Below the pieces are notes generated by a model, which was not told the origin of the DNA, did not search any database, and saw only the letters and a list, made by a program, of their open reading frames with translations. A DNA stretch of 64,000 bases from Stappia indica (GTDB lineage Bacteria > Pseudomonadota > Alphaproteobacteria > Rhizobiales > Stappiaceae), in assembly GCF_020177335.1 (NCBI RefSeq), contig NZ_JAIVMG010000001.1:434001-498000 (forward strand), written 5' to 3'. The position numbers were made by a program, and so were the translations under genes. Shown one piece after another: positions 9,072 through 20,303 of the stretch. Every line of letters starts with the position of its first letter. The first letter of the stretch is position 1.

Positions 9072-10229
9072 TTACTCCACCGGCGTGCCGGCAAGCACAG
9101 CGTTGACGGGAACGCCGGGACGGACCTTCTGAAGCCCCTCGGTGATGACGCGGTCACCTTGCTGAAGGCCCTTCTTGACCACGAAGTCGGTCTCGACCTG
9201 CTCGCCCAGTTCGACGTAGCGCTGCTCGACCATCTCCTGCTGGCCGATGGCGAGCACGAAGGCGCCACGCTGATCCCGCTGGATCGCCGCCTGCGGGATC
9301 AACAGCTCGTTCGAGCTTTCGCCCGCCTCGATCACCACGGTGACGAAGGTGCCCGCAACCAGCAGCGTATCCTTGTTGGCGAACTGACCACGCACGGAGA
9401 TTGTGCCGGTCCTCGGATCGACGGTGTTGTCGATGAAGACGATCTCCCCATCCTCGCCGTATCGCTTGCCGTTCGGCAGAATGAGATGGATCTGGATCTT
9501 GGCATCGCCGGACTTCACATCGTCAGGCGATTTGCCCGATCCGCGCACCGCGTCGAGATAATCCTTCTCGCTGATGGCGAAGTTGACATAGACCGGCGCC
9601 AGACGCACGAGCCGGGCAAGGGGCTGCGACGTCGGCCCGACCACATCGCCAACGCTATAGGTGGTCTTGCCAATCTTGCCCGGGAACGGTGCGTAGATGT
9701 CGGTATAGCCGAGATTGAGCTCGGCCTGCTTGACCTGCGCATGGGCGGCTTCCACCGCCGCGTCGGCCTGTTCCTTGGTCGCCAGCGTCGCCTGGAACTT
9801 GGCCTTGGAGACATGCCCCTTTTCGAAGAGGTCGGTATCCCGCTCCAGGTCGGCGGCCTTCAGCGCGGCATCGGCCTCGGCTTTCTCGGCATCGGCCTTT
9901 GCCGAAGCAAGCGTAGCCTCATAGGACGCCTTTTCGATGGTGAAAAGGATCTGGTCCTTCTCCACCGATGCGCCGTCCTTGATCTGCTTGCTTTCAAGGA
10001 AGCCAGACACGCGGGCCAGCAGGTTGACATCGTCAACCGCCTCGATCTGGCCGACGAAACTGGCCGACTGGCGAATCTCCTTCTTGAAGGCCGCCGCAAC
10101 CTGGACAGAAGGCGGCGGAGCGGCGGTCGCCTTTTCTTCCTGCGGTTTGCACGCAGCAACGCCAACGGCGACAAGAACGAGCGCAATGCCGCCAGTGTTC
10201 CGCATATACCGACCGACCGCAGAAATCAT
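9072..10229 (-). CDS. RND efflux membrane fusion protein (periplasmic adaptor)
   Basis: Adaptor of 385 aa that bridges the inner-membrane permease and an outer-membrane channel. The signal ends in a lipobox-like VAAC (Cys27 from this start), indicating a lipoprotein as in AcrA/MexA. It then has the biotinyl-lipoyl half motif (VNLLARVSGFLESK), an alpha-helical hairpin rich in Ala/Glu/Lys (roughly residues 100-170), and the beta-barrel region (VYVNFAISEKDYL, TGTISVRGQF). A second ATG eight codons further in (MRNTGG) is an equally good start. It is the first gene of the pump operon; no TetR-type regulator is adjacent. Confidence 0.93.
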   Translation of the reverse strand: MISAVGRYMRNTGGIALVLVAVGVAACKPQEEKATAAPPPSVQVAAAFKKEIRQSASFVGQIEAVDDVNLLARVSGFLESKQIKDGASVEKDQILFTIEKASYEATLASAKADAEKAEADAALKAADLERDTDLFEKGHVSKAKFQATLATKEQADAAVEAAHAQVKQAELNLGYTDIYAPFPGKIGKTTYSVGDVVGPTSQPLARLVRLAPVYVNFAISEKDYLDAVRGSGKSPDDVKSGDAKIQIHLILPNGKRYGEDGEIVFIDNTVDPRTGTISVRGQFANKDTLLVAGTFVTVVIEAGESSNELLIPQAAIQRDQRGAFVLAIGQQEMVEQRYVELGEQVETDFVVKKGLQQGDRVITEGLQKVRPGVPVNAVLAGTPVE

Positions 10230-10362
10230 TCGCCCTAGCTCCTTGAGTATTCCGAGGATGCGCCGTCACCGGCTCTCTTACGTATGTCGGCGACCCGGAG
10301 ATCACCTTGCGTTCTGGTCCGCACCCGGCATAGCCACCCCGGGCACCTCATTCGAATTGTCT

Positions 10363-10389
10363 ACTATAGTCACGTGACGGTACAGCCAA
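10363..10389 (-). promoter_or_regulatory. Possible promoter/operator of the RND pump
   Basis: Upstream of the adaptor gene the minus strand reads TATAGT (10363-10368), a five of six match to a -10 element. It is directly adjacent to the perfect palindrome GTCACGTGAC (10369-10378), with a weak TTGGCT (-35-like) at 10384-10389. An unlinked repressor could act at the palindrome. Pattern only. Confidence 0.3.
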
Positions 10390-10390
10390 G

Positions 10391-11257
10391 TCAGGCAAAA
10401 ACAAGCGACAAACCGTGCTCGGCCGTCTCCGGCACCACCAGACCTTCCGGCGCAAGCACATAGTCCATGCCTGCTTTTTCAAGCCGCGCGATGAGCGCCG
10501 CCCGGTCCGCCCCGCGAATGACAAGCGCGGCAATGACCGGCGCGCCCGCCGGATCGCGAGGGGCAGCCTGCGCGAACAAACCGGCGAAAGCGCCGGGGGT
10601 AAAGAGCCGAACAGCCCCGCGCGGGGTGTCAATGGTAATACCGAGGCTGCTGGCGCGCATGTCGCGCACGCCGGTAAATGCCGAGTAGAAGATATGATGG
10701 CTGGCGGGCTCATCGCAAACGACGATCACCGCCTCCAACGACTGCGCCCCGTTCTCATGCTGCCGGTAGTCCGCCGACCAGAAGTTTTCCGGGTAGCGAT
10801 TGTGGCAGGTGAAGAAACCGTTGCGGGTATCGTCGCGGTCGCGGGTGAAGGTCAGATCGAACCCGACCTTGCGCACGCCGCCATCGGCCAGGGTCTGCTC
10901 CCGCTCGAAAGCGAACGGCGCGAACACCGGAAGTCCGGCCTGTTCGAAGGCGCGCCGGTCGGCAGCCGGGTCCTGGCTCTCGGCAACCAGCATCGACGCG
11001 CCCTCGCCCGTTTCCAGGAAATCGCGGTTGAACGCCCCGAAGGAGAAGGTCGCATTGGCTGCGGGCGGGATCTGCGCCGCCTCGCCCACGGTCAGCAATT
11101 CGATGAAGAACCCGTCGAACTGCACGCAGCGGTTTTCGGTACCCCAGGGATGACGGGCGCGCGGGGTGACGGTGAAGCCGAGGCGTTGAAGACAGTCCGC
11201 GACCGTATCGAGGTCACGCACCGCCCACACAAGATGATCCAGTCCGCGCGCGTGCAT
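10391..11257 (-). CDS. VOC family (glyoxalase-like) protein
   Basis: Protein of 288 aa with an N-terminal vicinal-oxygen-chelate fold beginning GLDHLVWAVRDLD, followed by HPWGTENRCVQF and FIELLTV. This is the pattern of the Glyoxalase_3-type family of unknown enzymatic role. The start was set at the ATG at 11257, which has a GGGGGAG upstream and begins right before the domain; the longer reading frame to 11389 encodes a basic low-complexity stretch with no family similarity. It is downstream of pyrG on the same strand but separated by about 100 bases. Possible functions are metal-dependent isomerase or lyase; none can be assigned. Confidence 0.8.
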   Translation of the reverse strand: MHARGLDHLVWAVRDLDTVADCLQRLGFTVTPRARHPWGTENRCVQFDGFFIELLTVGEAAQIPPAANATFSFGAFNRDFLETGEGASMLVAESQDPAADRRAFEQAGLPVFAPFAFEREQTLADGGVRKVGFDLTFTRDRDDTRNGFFTCHNRYPENFWSADYRQHENGAQSLEAVIVVCDEPASHHIFYSAFTGVRDMRASSLGITIDTPRGAVRLFTPGAFAGLFAQAAPRDPAGAPVIAALVIRGADRAALIARLEKAGMDYVLAPEGLVVPETAEHGLSLVFA

Positions 11258-11354
11258 GCCCTGTCGCTCCCCCCTCGTGCCCCTCCTCCTGTCCGGCGCA
11301 TCCTCATGCGCCGGAACGGGGCAAGTCTTCCGTTTTCTCTGAACTTGACCGGCG

Positions 11355-13097
<1,743 letters not shown>

Positions 13098-13478
13098 TTA
13101 CTGCGCGGCCGGAACCTGCGGCCCTGCCGGCGCCGCCGGCTGCTCTTGCGGCTTCAACTGATCCAGGATGCCGTTGCCGGAGCCCTCGGTCTGGCCGAGC
13201 GGTGCCGTCTGGGTGCCGGGCGCCGCATCGAGAATCGACGCCGGACGGTCGCCGGTGCGCGCCAGAATGGCGAGGGTCAGCGAGGTCGCGAAAAAGGCAG
13301 CGCCAAGAATGGCGGTCGCACGGGTCAGCACATTGGCGCTGCCACGGCTGGACATCAGACCGCCGCCGCCACCGCCGCCACCCATTCCGAGCGCGCCACC
13401 TTCGGAGCGCTGCAACAGAACGACGAGCACGAGCGCGAGCACGACCATCAGATGAATGACGATGATAACGGTTTCCAT
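13098..13478 (-). CDS. secG: Preprotein translocase subunit SecG
   Basis: Small membrane subunit of the SecYEG channel, 126 aa. Two TM helices are visible (VIIVIHLMVVLALVLVVLLQ and ATAILGAAFFATSLTLAIL), joined by the conserved glycine-rich cytosolic loop (SEGGALGMGGG, with eight consecutive Gly) and RGSANVLTRAT. The Pro/Gln/Ala-rich C-terminal tail is usual for alphaproteobacteria. The start at 13478 was chosen because the protein then begins directly at the first TM helix. It is followed by a terminator. Confidence 0.93.
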   Translation of the reverse strand: METVIIVIHLMVVLALVLVVLLQRSEGGALGMGGGGGGGGLMSSRGSANVLTRATAILGAAFFATSLTLAILARTGDRPASILDAAPGTQTAPLGQTEGSGNGILDQLKPQEQPAAPAGPQVPAAQ

Positions 13479-13654
13479 CGGACACCAGATTGGATCAACC
13501 GGCCGGACTACCGAAAGCCCAAAGGCCGGCGCGTTGATCGGGGTCAGAATTCCGAAGACATGATTCATGCCCCAGCAAGGGGCGGAATCTGCCTCGGTGT
13601 TACGAATTTGGCGTGGGTTCTACACCAATGCGACGGTGCTTTCCACCCTTGTCG

Positions 13655-14431
13655 TCACCCCTTGTGCGTCACGGCCGCCGTGGCGGCCGCAATCGCAAGG
13701 AAGTCGGCGGCCTTGAGACTCGCGCCGCCCACCAGCGCGCCGTTGACATGGGCCACCGACATCAGCTCGCCGGCATTGCCCGGCTTCACCGAACCGCCAT
13801 AGAGAAGCCGGATCCCCTCACCGGCCGCGCCGAAACGCTCCACCAAACCGGCCCGCAGCGAGGCATGCATTTCCGCCACATCCTCGGCGGTGGGCGTCAG
13901 CCCCGTGCCGATGGCCCAGACCGGCTCATAGGCAACGATCAGCCGCTGCGCATCGGCCCCGTCGGGCACCGAGCCGGCGAGCTGCTTGCCGACCACCTCA
14001 AGCGCCGTGCCTGCCTTGCGCTCCGCCTCGGTTTCGCCGACGCACAGGATCGCCACCAGGCCGGCCCGCCATGCGGCCTCCGCCTTGGCCCGCACGCAGG
14101 CGTCGTCCTCGCCATGATCGGCGCGGCGCTCGGAATGGCCGACAATCACCATGCTCGCGCCGGCATCGGCAAGCATCTCGGCGGAAATATCGCCGGTGTG
14201 CGCGCCGCTGGCCGCCGTGTGGCAATCCTGGCCGCCGGTGGCAATGCCCGAGCCGCGCAGGGCATCCGCCGCGGCCGCCACCAGGGTCGCGGGCGGGCAC
14301 ACCGCCATGTCGACCCGCCCGGCGGTTGCCTCGGCAACACCGCGTGCCAGCGCGTCCAGCTCCGCCCGGGAGGCGCTCAATCCGTTCATCTTCCAGTTTC
14401 CGGCAATGAGCGGTTTCACGGTCTGGGTCAT
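13655..14431 (-). CDS. tpiA: Triose-phosphate isomerase
   Basis: Interconverts glyceraldehyde 3-phosphate and dihydroxyacetone phosphate, 258 aa. It shows GNWKMN with the catalytic Lys near the N-terminus, VIVGHSERR with the electrophilic His, the active-site Glu in [11 protein letters not shown], and the phosphate-binding [11 protein letters not shown]. The ATG at 14431 has a GGAGG seven bases upstream. It is divergent from the ppiD-like gene. Confidence 0.97.
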   Translation of the reverse strand: MTQTVKPLIAGNWKMNGLSASRAELDALARGVAEATAGRVDMAVCPPATLVAAAADALRGSGIATGGQDCHTAASGAHTGDISAEMLADAGASMVIVGHSERRADHGEDDACVRAKAEAAWRAGLVAILCVGETEAERKAGTALEVVGKQLAGSVPDGADAQRLIVAYEPVWAIGTGLTPTAEDVAEMHASLRAGLVERFGAAGEGIRLLYGGSVKPGNAGELMSVAHVNGALVGGASLKAADFLAIAAATAAVTHKG

Positions 14432-14622
14432 TCGGGCCTCCGGCTGATGGGACATGTTTCGCGTTCCTGCTAACAGAAATCGTGGAGGGATCAAGCCACC
14501 AGCGCTACCAATGCCCTCGCGGCGCCTTGCTCCGGACAGTTCGCATCTCTATGCTCCGCTCGCTTTGGTCCGGTCGGAACGTCTCCGCGCCGGTTGTGTG
14601 CGTTCGAACAACGGAAACCGCA

Positions 14623-16509
14623 ATGCTCGACACTCTGCGCAGCGGCGCAAAGTCCTGGATCTCAAAACTCCTCATCGGTCTGCTCGTGATCAGCTTTGCG
14701 ATCTGGGGGATCTCCGGCGACTTGCTCAATACAAGCGGCGACCAGGTCGCGACTGTCGGCTCGCAGAAGGTGGCGACCGCCGATTTCGACGCCGCCTACC
14801 GGCGCCAGCTCCGCCAGCTCGGGCAACGCATCGGCCGTCCGCTGTCGACCACCGAGGGCGCGGCGCTCGGCCTGCCCGGCCAGGTGCTGGGCGGCATGAT
14901 CGCCGAAGCGGCGCTGAACCAGGCGGCCAGCGACCTGAACCTCGGCATCTCCGACGAGCAGCTGGTGCGCCAGATCCAGTCCTCCCCGGCCTTCCAGGGG
15001 CCGTCCGGCGGCTATGACCGCAACCGGCTCGCCCAGGTACTTCAGGCCAACGGCCTTACCGAAGACGACTTCGTTGCCGATCAGCGCAAGCTGGAAGAGC
15101 GGCTGCAGCTTGCCGCAGCGGTCTCCGGCGGGCTCACCACCCCGGCGCCGATGCTGGAGGTGTTCAACCTCCACGCCAACGAGGAACGCACCCTGCGCTA
15201 TATCGTCCTGACGGCCGAACCGGCCGAGGCGATTGCCGCACCGGACGACGATGCTCTCGCCGCCTATTTTGAGGCCAACAAACCCGCGTTCCGGGCGCCC
15301 GAGTATCGCACCCTCGATTTCATCACCATGACCCCGGAGAGCGTTGCCCGTCCTGAAGAAGTCAGCGACGCGGATATCCAGCAGAGCTATGAGGCCGCCG
15401 GCGAGCGGTTCGGCGAGCCGGAGCGGCGGGAGATCCTGCAGATCACCTTTGCCTCCAGGGACGAAGCCGACGCGGCGCGGGCAGCGCTGACCGAGGGCAA
15501 GAGCTTTGAAGAGATCGTCACCGACAGCGGCAAGACCATCGAGGACGTGACCCTCGGCGCTCTGGCCAAGAGCGACATGCTCGACCCGGCGATTGCCGAG
15601 GTGGCCTTTACGCTTGAGGAAGGCGCCGCCTCCGAGATCGTCGAGGGCCGTTTCGCCCCGGTGCTTCTGAAGGTCGCCAAGATCGCCCCGGCGCACAAGA
15701 CGCCGCTGGCCGAGGTCGCCGACACCCTGCGTAAGGAACTGGCCGAGCAGGCCGCCGAGCGGGAAATTCTCGACCTTTACGACGAGATCGAGGATGCGCG
15801 CGCCGGCGGCGCCCTGCTGGCCGAGGTTGCCGACCGGTTCAAGCTGAAGCTTGAGACCTCCAAGCCCTTCGACAGCGCTGGCAAGGCCGAGGACGGCACC
15901 CCCGCCGGCCTGCCGGATGTGGCCCCCCTGATCAGTGAAGCCTTCGAAAGCGACGTTGGCGTGGAAGCCGATCCGCTGCAGCTTGGCCGCACCGGCTTCC
16001 TGTGGTTCGAGGTCAAAGCCGTGACCCCGGCCCGCGACCGAGAACTGGACGAGGTGCGCGCCGACGTGGTCGCTGCCTGGATCGAGGCCGAGAGGACCAA
16101 GGAACTTCAAGCCCGCGCCGAAGCTGCCCTGGCCGCCATCAAGGGTGGCAAGTCGCTGGACGAGGTGGCCACCGAAAACGAGACGACCGTCGCGACGGCA
16201 ACCGGCGTGAAGCGCAATGGCGCCCATGACACCCTGCCCGCCGAGGCTGTGTCCAGTGCCTTCACCGGACCGGTGGGCACCGCCGGTGAGGCCGCCGGCA
16301 CGGATGGCACCCGCGTCGTCTTCATGGTCGAGGCGGTCAGCAGCCCGGCCTTCTTCCGCGAGGCGGGCGAGATCACCGCGCTCGACACACGCCTGTCCGA
16401 GGCATTGCGCGATTCGGTGATCGGTCAATATGCTGGCGAGCTTCAGGACAAGCTTGGGGTGACCGTCAATCAGACCAACATCGGCCGGGTGATCGGTCAG
16501 GGCGGATAA
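14623..16509 (+). CDS. PpiD/SurA-like peptidyl-prolyl cis-trans isomerase
   Basis: Membrane-anchored periplasmic folding factor of 628 aa. There is an N-terminal TM anchor (ISKLLIGLLVISFAIWGIS), a SurA-N-like helical region (residues about 40-190), a parvulin-type region around 240-370 (PERREILQITFASRDEADAARA) and a second SurA-like stretch. The length and topology match alphaproteobacterial PpiD. The ATG at 14623 places the anchor at the expected position; the frame is open further upstream without conserved features. It assists folding of outer-membrane and periplasmic proteins. It precedes trpD by 65 bases. Confidence 0.9.
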   Translation: MLDTLRSGAKSWISKLLIGLLVISFAIWGISGDLLNTSGDQVATVGSQKVATADFDAAYRRQLRQLGQRIGRPLSTTEGAALGLPGQVLGGMIAEAALNQAASDLNLGISDEQLVRQIQSSPAFQGPSGGYDRNRLAQVLQANGLTEDDFVADQRKLEERLQLAAAVSGGLTTPAPMLEVFNLHANEERTLRYIVLTAEPAEAIAAPDDDALAAYFEANKPAFRAPEYRTLDFITMTPESVARPEEVSDADIQQSYEAAGERFGEPERREILQITFASRDEADAARAALTEGKSFEEIVTDSGKTIEDVTLGALAKSDMLDPAIAEVAFTLEEGAASEIVEGRFAPVLLKVAKIAPAHKTPLAEVADTLRKELAEQAAEREILDLYDEIEDARAGGALLAEVADRFKLKLETSKPFDSAGKAEDGTPAGLPDVAPLISEAFESDVGVEADPLQLGRTGFLWFEVKAVTPARDRELDEVRADVVAAWIEAERTKELQARAEAALAAIKGGKSLDEVATENETTVATATGVKRNGAHDTLPAEAVSSAFTGPVGTAGEAAGTDGTRVVFMVEAVSSPAFFREAGEITALDTRLSEALRDSVIGQYAGELQDKLGVTVNQTNIGRVIGQGG

Positions 16510-16574
16510 GCCCACCGCGCGTTCGCCCGGGGTCCGGGGGAACGCGCGGCCATTCATTTTCGGAGTGAGACAGC

Positions 16575-17588
16575 GTGAGCAACCTCAAGGCCTTGATCGC
16601 GAAAGTCGCCGACGGAAACGCCCTGACGCGGCCCGAGGCGCAGACCGCGTTCGATATCATCATGTCGGGCGCCGCCACCCCGGCGCAGATCGGCGGCTTC
16701 CTGATGGCCCTGCGCGTGCGCGGCGAAACCGTCGACGAAATTGCCGGCGCGGTCAGCACCATGCGGGCGAAGATGTTGCCGGTGGAGGCGCCGGAGGATG
16801 CGGTCGATGTGGTCGGCACCGGTGGCGATGCCTCCGGCAGCTACAATATCTCCACCTGCTCGGCCTTTGTCGTGTCCGGCTGCGGCGTGCCGGTCGCCAA
16901 GCATGGCAACCGGTCGCTGTCGTCGAAATCCGGCTCGGCGGACGTGCTGATGGCGCTCGGCGTGAATATCGATATTTCGGCCGAGCATATCGGCCGTTGC
17001 ATCCGTGAGGTCGGCCTCGGCTTCATGTTCGCGCCGAATCATCATTCGGCGATGAAGCATGTGGGACCGGCCCGGGTGGAGCTGGGAACGCGGACCATCT
17101 TCAACCTGCTCGGCCCCCTGTCCAATCCGGCCGGGGTGCAGCGGCAGATGGTCGGCGTCTTTGCCGAGCGCTGGGTGGAGCCGATTGCCGAGGTGTTGGC
17201 CGCGCTTGGCTCGAAAGCGGTGTGGGTCGTGCACGGGTCCGACGGGCTCGACGAGATCACCACCACCGGCCCGACCAAGGTCGCCGCGCTTGAAGAGGGG
17301 CGGATCCGGACCTTCGAGGTCACGCCGCAGGAGGTTGGACTGTCGCTCTGGAAGTCAGAGGACCTTCTGGGCGGCGAAGCGCCGGTCAATGCGGCGGCGC
17401 TGAAGGCCGTGCTGGAGGGTGAGAAGAACGCCTATCGCGACACGGTGCTGATGAACGCCGGTGCGACTCTGGTGGTCGCCGGACGGGCGAAGGACCTGGC
17501 CGAGGGCGTTGCCCTGTCGGCCCAGTCGATCGACAGCGGCGCGGCGCTTGCCCGCCTGTCGCATCTTGTTGCCGTCTCCAACGGGTGA
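16575..17588 (+). CDS. trpD: Anthranilate phosphoribosyltransferase
   Basis: Second step of tryptophan synthesis: anthranilate plus PRPP gives phosphoribosyl anthranilate. The protein is 337 aa with a GTG start. It has the PRPP-binding GTGGD motif, [17 protein letters not shown], the NHHSAMKHV segment with anthranilate-site residues, and [14 protein letters not shown]. Its stop overlaps a possible GTG start for trpC, so the two are tightly coupled. trpE and trpG are not in the window. Confidence 0.96.
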   Translation: MSNLKALIAKVADGNALTRPEAQTAFDIIMSGAATPAQIGGFLMALRVRGETVDEIAGAVSTMRAKMLPVEAPEDAVDVVGTGGDASGSYNISTCSAFVVSGCGVPVAKHGNRSLSSKSGSADVLMALGVNIDISAEHIGRCIREVGLGFMFAPNHHSAMKHVGPARVELGTRTIFNLLGPLSNPAGVQRQMVGVFAERWVEPIAEVLAALGSKAVWVVHGSDGLDEITTTGPTKVAALEEGRIRTFEVTPQEVGLSLWKSEDLLGGEAPVNAAALKAVLEGEKNAYRDTVLMNAGATLVVAGRAKDLAEGVALSAQSIDSGAALARLSHLVAVSNG

Positions 17589-17593
17589 GCCGC

Positions 17594-18409
17594 ATGAGTG
17601 ATATTCTCTCCAAGATCGAAGCCTACAAGCGGGTGGAGATCGCCGCCGCCAAGGCAGCCGTTGACGAAGACGAGATCCGGCGGCGCGCCGAGGCCGCCGA
17701 CGCGCCGCGCGGCTTCTTCAACGCGCTGGCCGACCACCACGCCATCGGCGCCTACGGCCTGATTGCCGAGATCAAGAAGGCAAGCCCGTCGAAGGGCCTG
17801 ATCCGGGAGGATTTCGATCCGCCGGCGCTGGCCCGAGCCTATGAAGAAGGCGGCGCCGCCTGCCTGTCCGTTCTGACCGACACCCCCTCGTTTCAGGGGC
17901 ACCCGGACTTCCTCAAGGCCGCGCGGGCGGCCTGCACGCTGCCGGTGCTGCGCAAGGATTTTCTCTATGACACCTACCAGGTGTTCGAGGCGCGCGCCTG
18001 GGGCGCGGACTGCATCCTGATCATTCTCGCCGCCGTCGATGACGAAACCGCGGATGCGCTGGAGCGCACCGCCTTCAGTCTCGGCATGGATGTGCTGATC
18101 GAGGTGCATGACGGCGCCGAGCTTGATCGGGCCTTGCGGATGCGTTCACCGCTGATCGGCATCAACAACCGCAATCTGAAGACCTTCGAGACCCGGCTTG
18201 AGGTCAGCGAGGAATTGGCACCGCGTATTCCGGACGACCGGATCGTCGTCGGCGAATCCGGGCTCTTCACCCCGGCGGACCTTGTCCGCATGGGCGCGGT
18301 CGGCATCACCACCTTCCTGATCGGCGAAAGCCTGATGCGGCAGGCGGACGTGGCCGCCGCCACCCGGGCGCTGCTGTCGCGCGAGGGCGGAGCGGCGATG
18401 GCGGGCTAG
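17594..18409 (+). CDS. trpC: Indole-3-glycerol phosphate synthase
   Basis: Ring-closing step of tryptophan synthesis, 271 aa TIM barrel. Motifs are [10 protein letters not shown] with the catalytic Lys, [23 protein letters not shown] and VGESGLF. The ATG at 17594 follows the trpD stop by 5 bases; a GTG at 17585 overlapping the trpD stop is the alternative start. It is a stand-alone enzyme, not fused to TrpF. Confidence 0.95.
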   Translation: MSDILSKIEAYKRVEIAAAKAAVDEDEIRRRAEAADAPRGFFNALADHHAIGAYGLIAEIKKASPSKGLIREDFDPPALARAYEEGGAACLSVLTDTPSFQGHPDFLKAARAACTLPVLRKDFLYDTYQVFEARAWGADCILIILAAVDDETADALERTAFSLGMDVLIEVHDGAELDRALRMRSPLIGINNRNLKTFETRLEVSEELAPRIPDDRIVVGESGLFTPADLVRMGAVGITTFLIGESLMRQADVAAATRALLSREGGAAMAG

Positions 18410-18445
18410 CTCCCGTCCCGCGGCCCATTCCAGGAGAGAATGCCT

Positions 18446-18949
18446 ATGACGTCCTCCAAGAGCCTGACACATCTCGATGCCTCCGGCAGCGCCAACATGG
18501 TCGATGTCTCGGCCAAGGACGACACCACCCGCGAGGCGCGGGCGGAAGGCTTCGTACAGATGAAGCCGGAAACCCTTGCCATGATCCGGGACGGCAACGC
18601 CAAGAAGGGCGATGTGCTGGCGACGGCGCGGATCGCCGGCATCATGGCCGCCAAGCGCACCCATGAGCTCATTCCGCTCTGCCACCCGCTCGCCCTGTCG
18701 AAGGTCGCGGTCGATATCGAGATCGACGAGGCGCTGCCCGGCCTTCGGGTGGAAAGCTATGCCAAGCTGTCCGGCAAGACCGGGGTCGAGATGGAGGCGC
18801 TCACCGCCTGTTCGGTCGCCTGCCTGACGATCTACGACATGGCCAAGGCCGCCGATCGCGGCATGACCATTTCCGGCATTCGCGTTCTGGCGAAATCCGG
18901 CGGCAAGTCCGGCGACTGGTCGGTCGATGCGCGCGAAACGGCGGAGTGA
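18446..18949 (+). CDS. moaC: Cyclic pyranopterin monophosphate synthase
   Basis: Molybdenum cofactor biosynthesis step after MoaA, 167 aa. Conserved segments are [27 protein letters not shown] and [20 protein letters not shown], including the catalytic Asp/Lys region. Two nearby ATGs exist (18440 and 18446). The second has better spacing to AGGAG. It is followed 3 bases later by moeA. Confidence 0.96.
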   Translation: MTSSKSLTHLDASGSANMVDVSAKDDTTREARAEGFVQMKPETLAMIRDGNAKKGDVLATARIAGIMAAKRTHELIPLCHPLALSKVAVDIEIDEALPGLRVESYAKLSGKTGVEMEALTACSVACLTIYDMAKAADRGMTISGIRVLAKSGGKSGDWSVDARETAE

Positions 18950-18952
18950 TCC

Positions 18953-20173
18953 ATGGCGTTGATTTCCGTCGACGAGGCGCTTGAGCGGCTGTTGCAGGGC
19001 GCGGTGGCGCTGCCCGCCGAGGGGGTCGAGCTGACCAAGGCCAACGGCCGGGTGCTTGCCAGCGACCTTGCCGCGACCCGCACACAGCCCCCCTTCTCCG
19101 CCTCGGCGATGGATGGCTATGCGGTGCGCGCCGCCGACCTCGCCCATCCCCCCGCCGCGCTCACGGTCATCGGCGAAGCGCCGGCCGGGCACGGCTATTC
19201 CGGCAAGGTCTTGCAGGGAGAGGCGGTCCGCATCTTCACCGGCGCACCGGTGCCCGAGGGCGCGGACGCGATCTTGATCCAGGAAAACGCGCAGCGCGAA
19301 GGCGATACGGTGACGGCACTGGAGACGGTCTCCAAAGGCCAGTTCGTCCGCCCCGCCGGTCTCGATTTTCACGCCGGCGAGGTGTTGCTGCGGGCCGGAA
19401 CTCGGATCGGTTTTCGCGAGCTGGCGCTGGCCGCCGCCATGAACCACGCCAGGTTGCCGGTGCACCGACGGCCGCGCGTTGCCATTCTTGCCACCGGCGA
19501 TGAGCTGGTGCCACCGGGCACGGACCCGGGGCCGGATCAGATCATCGCCTCCAACCATGCCGGCGTCGCCGCGCTGGTGGAAGATTGTGGCGGTACGCCG
19601 ATCCACCTTGGCATCGCGCCGGACCGGCAGGAGGCGCTGAACGAGCGGATCGCGGCGGCGCGCGAGGCCAATGCCGATGTGCTCGTCACCCTTGGCGGCG
19701 CCTCCGTCGGCGACCATGACCTGGTGCAGGACGCGCTTGGCGGCGCCGGCATGGCACTCGCCTTCTGGCGCATCGCTATGCGCCCGGGCAAGCCGTTGAT
19801 GGCCGGGCATATCGACGAGATGCGGGTCCTCGGTTTGCCGGGCAACCCGGTCTCCAGCCTCGTCTGTTCGCTCTTGTTCCTGCGCCCGCTGATGGATGCG
19901 CTGCTGGGCCGCCCGCCCGCGCCGAGGATCGGTGAAACCCTGCCTTTGGCGGTGGGTGTCGGCGCGAACGACCAACGCGAGGACTACCTGCGGGCCGCCC
20001 TGACCCACGACGCGGAGGGCGTGGAGCAGGTGACCCCCTTCCCGCGCCAGGACAGCTCCATGCTGGCGACGCTGGCCCAGGCCGATGCCCTCGTCATTCG
20101 CCCGCCGCACGCCCCGCCGCTGGCCGCCGGTGCCCGGGTGCCGATCCTGCGCCTGCCCCGCTCCCGGGGCTGA
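18953..20173 (+). CDS. moeA: Molybdopterin molybdenumtransferase
   Basis: Inserts molybdate into adenylylated molybdopterin, 406 aa. It has the N-terminal MoeA domain (SASAMDGYAVRAADL), the central MoCF-biosynthesis domain with ATGDELV and GGASVGDHDLVQDAL, the LPGNPVSSLVCS segment, and a C-terminal beta domain. It is co-transcribed with moaC and is the last gene before the lexA promoter. Confidence 0.96.
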   Translation: MALISVDEALERLLQGAVALPAEGVELTKANGRVLASDLAATRTQPPFSASAMDGYAVRAADLAHPPAALTVIGEAPAGHGYSGKVLQGEAVRIFTGAPVPEGADAILIQENAQREGDTVTALETVSKGQFVRPAGLDFHAGEVLLRAGTRIGFRELALAAAMNHARLPVHRRPRVAILATGDELVPPGTDPGPDQIIASNHAGVAALVEDCGGTPIHLGIAPDRQEALNERIAAAREANADVLVTLGGASVGDHDLVQDALGGAGMALAFWRIAMRPGKPLMAGHIDEMRVLGLPGNPVSSLVCSLLFLRPLMDALLGRPPAPRIGETLPLAVGVGANDQREDYLRAALTHDAEGVEQVTPFPRQDSSMLATLAQADALVIRPPHAPPLAAGARVPILRLPRSRG

Positions 20174-20226
20174 CCCGGGGCTCCATCGCCACTTGCGACT
20201 GACAAACATACCCGGCAAGACTTGTG

Positions 20227-20241
20227 GAACAGGTCGGGAAC
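20227..20241. promoter_or_regulatory. SOS box (LexA operator), site 1
   Basis: GAAC-N7-GAAC (GAACAGGTCGGGAAC), the reverse complement of the alphaproteobacterial LexA consensus GTTC-N7-GTTC. It lies 63 bases upstream of the lexA start and fits autoregulation. Confidence 0.85.
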
Positions 20242-20252
20242 GGTTAGATTGT

Positions 20253-20267
20253 GTTCATGTTTTGTAC
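20253..20267. promoter_or_regulatory. Near-consensus SOS box, site 2
   Basis: GTTC-N7-GTAC (GTTCATGTTTTGTAC), one mismatch from the alphaproteobacterial LexA direct repeat, 11 bases downstream of site 1 and on the opposite orientation. It is possibly a second operator for tighter lexA autorepression. Confidence 0.5.
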
Positions 20268-20303
20268 ATAGAATAGATCGACCGAAACCGAGGAGCCCAG
20301 TCC

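Noticed and set aside
13363-13387. Microsatellite-like run of GCC/ACC triplets in secG
   Set aside because: It encodes the glycine-rich cytosolic loop normal for SecG; eight Gly is long but within expectation for high-GC relatives.
14662-16557. 631-codon minus-strand open frame opposite the PpiD-like gene
   Set aside because: Low-complexity Gly/Arg/His/Leu composition with no family signal, and fully overlapped by a well-supported gene.
18146-20218. 690-codon minus-strand open frame opposite trpC-moaC-moeA
   Set aside because: Spans three confident genes, with Arg/Gly/His-rich composition; an antisense shadow.
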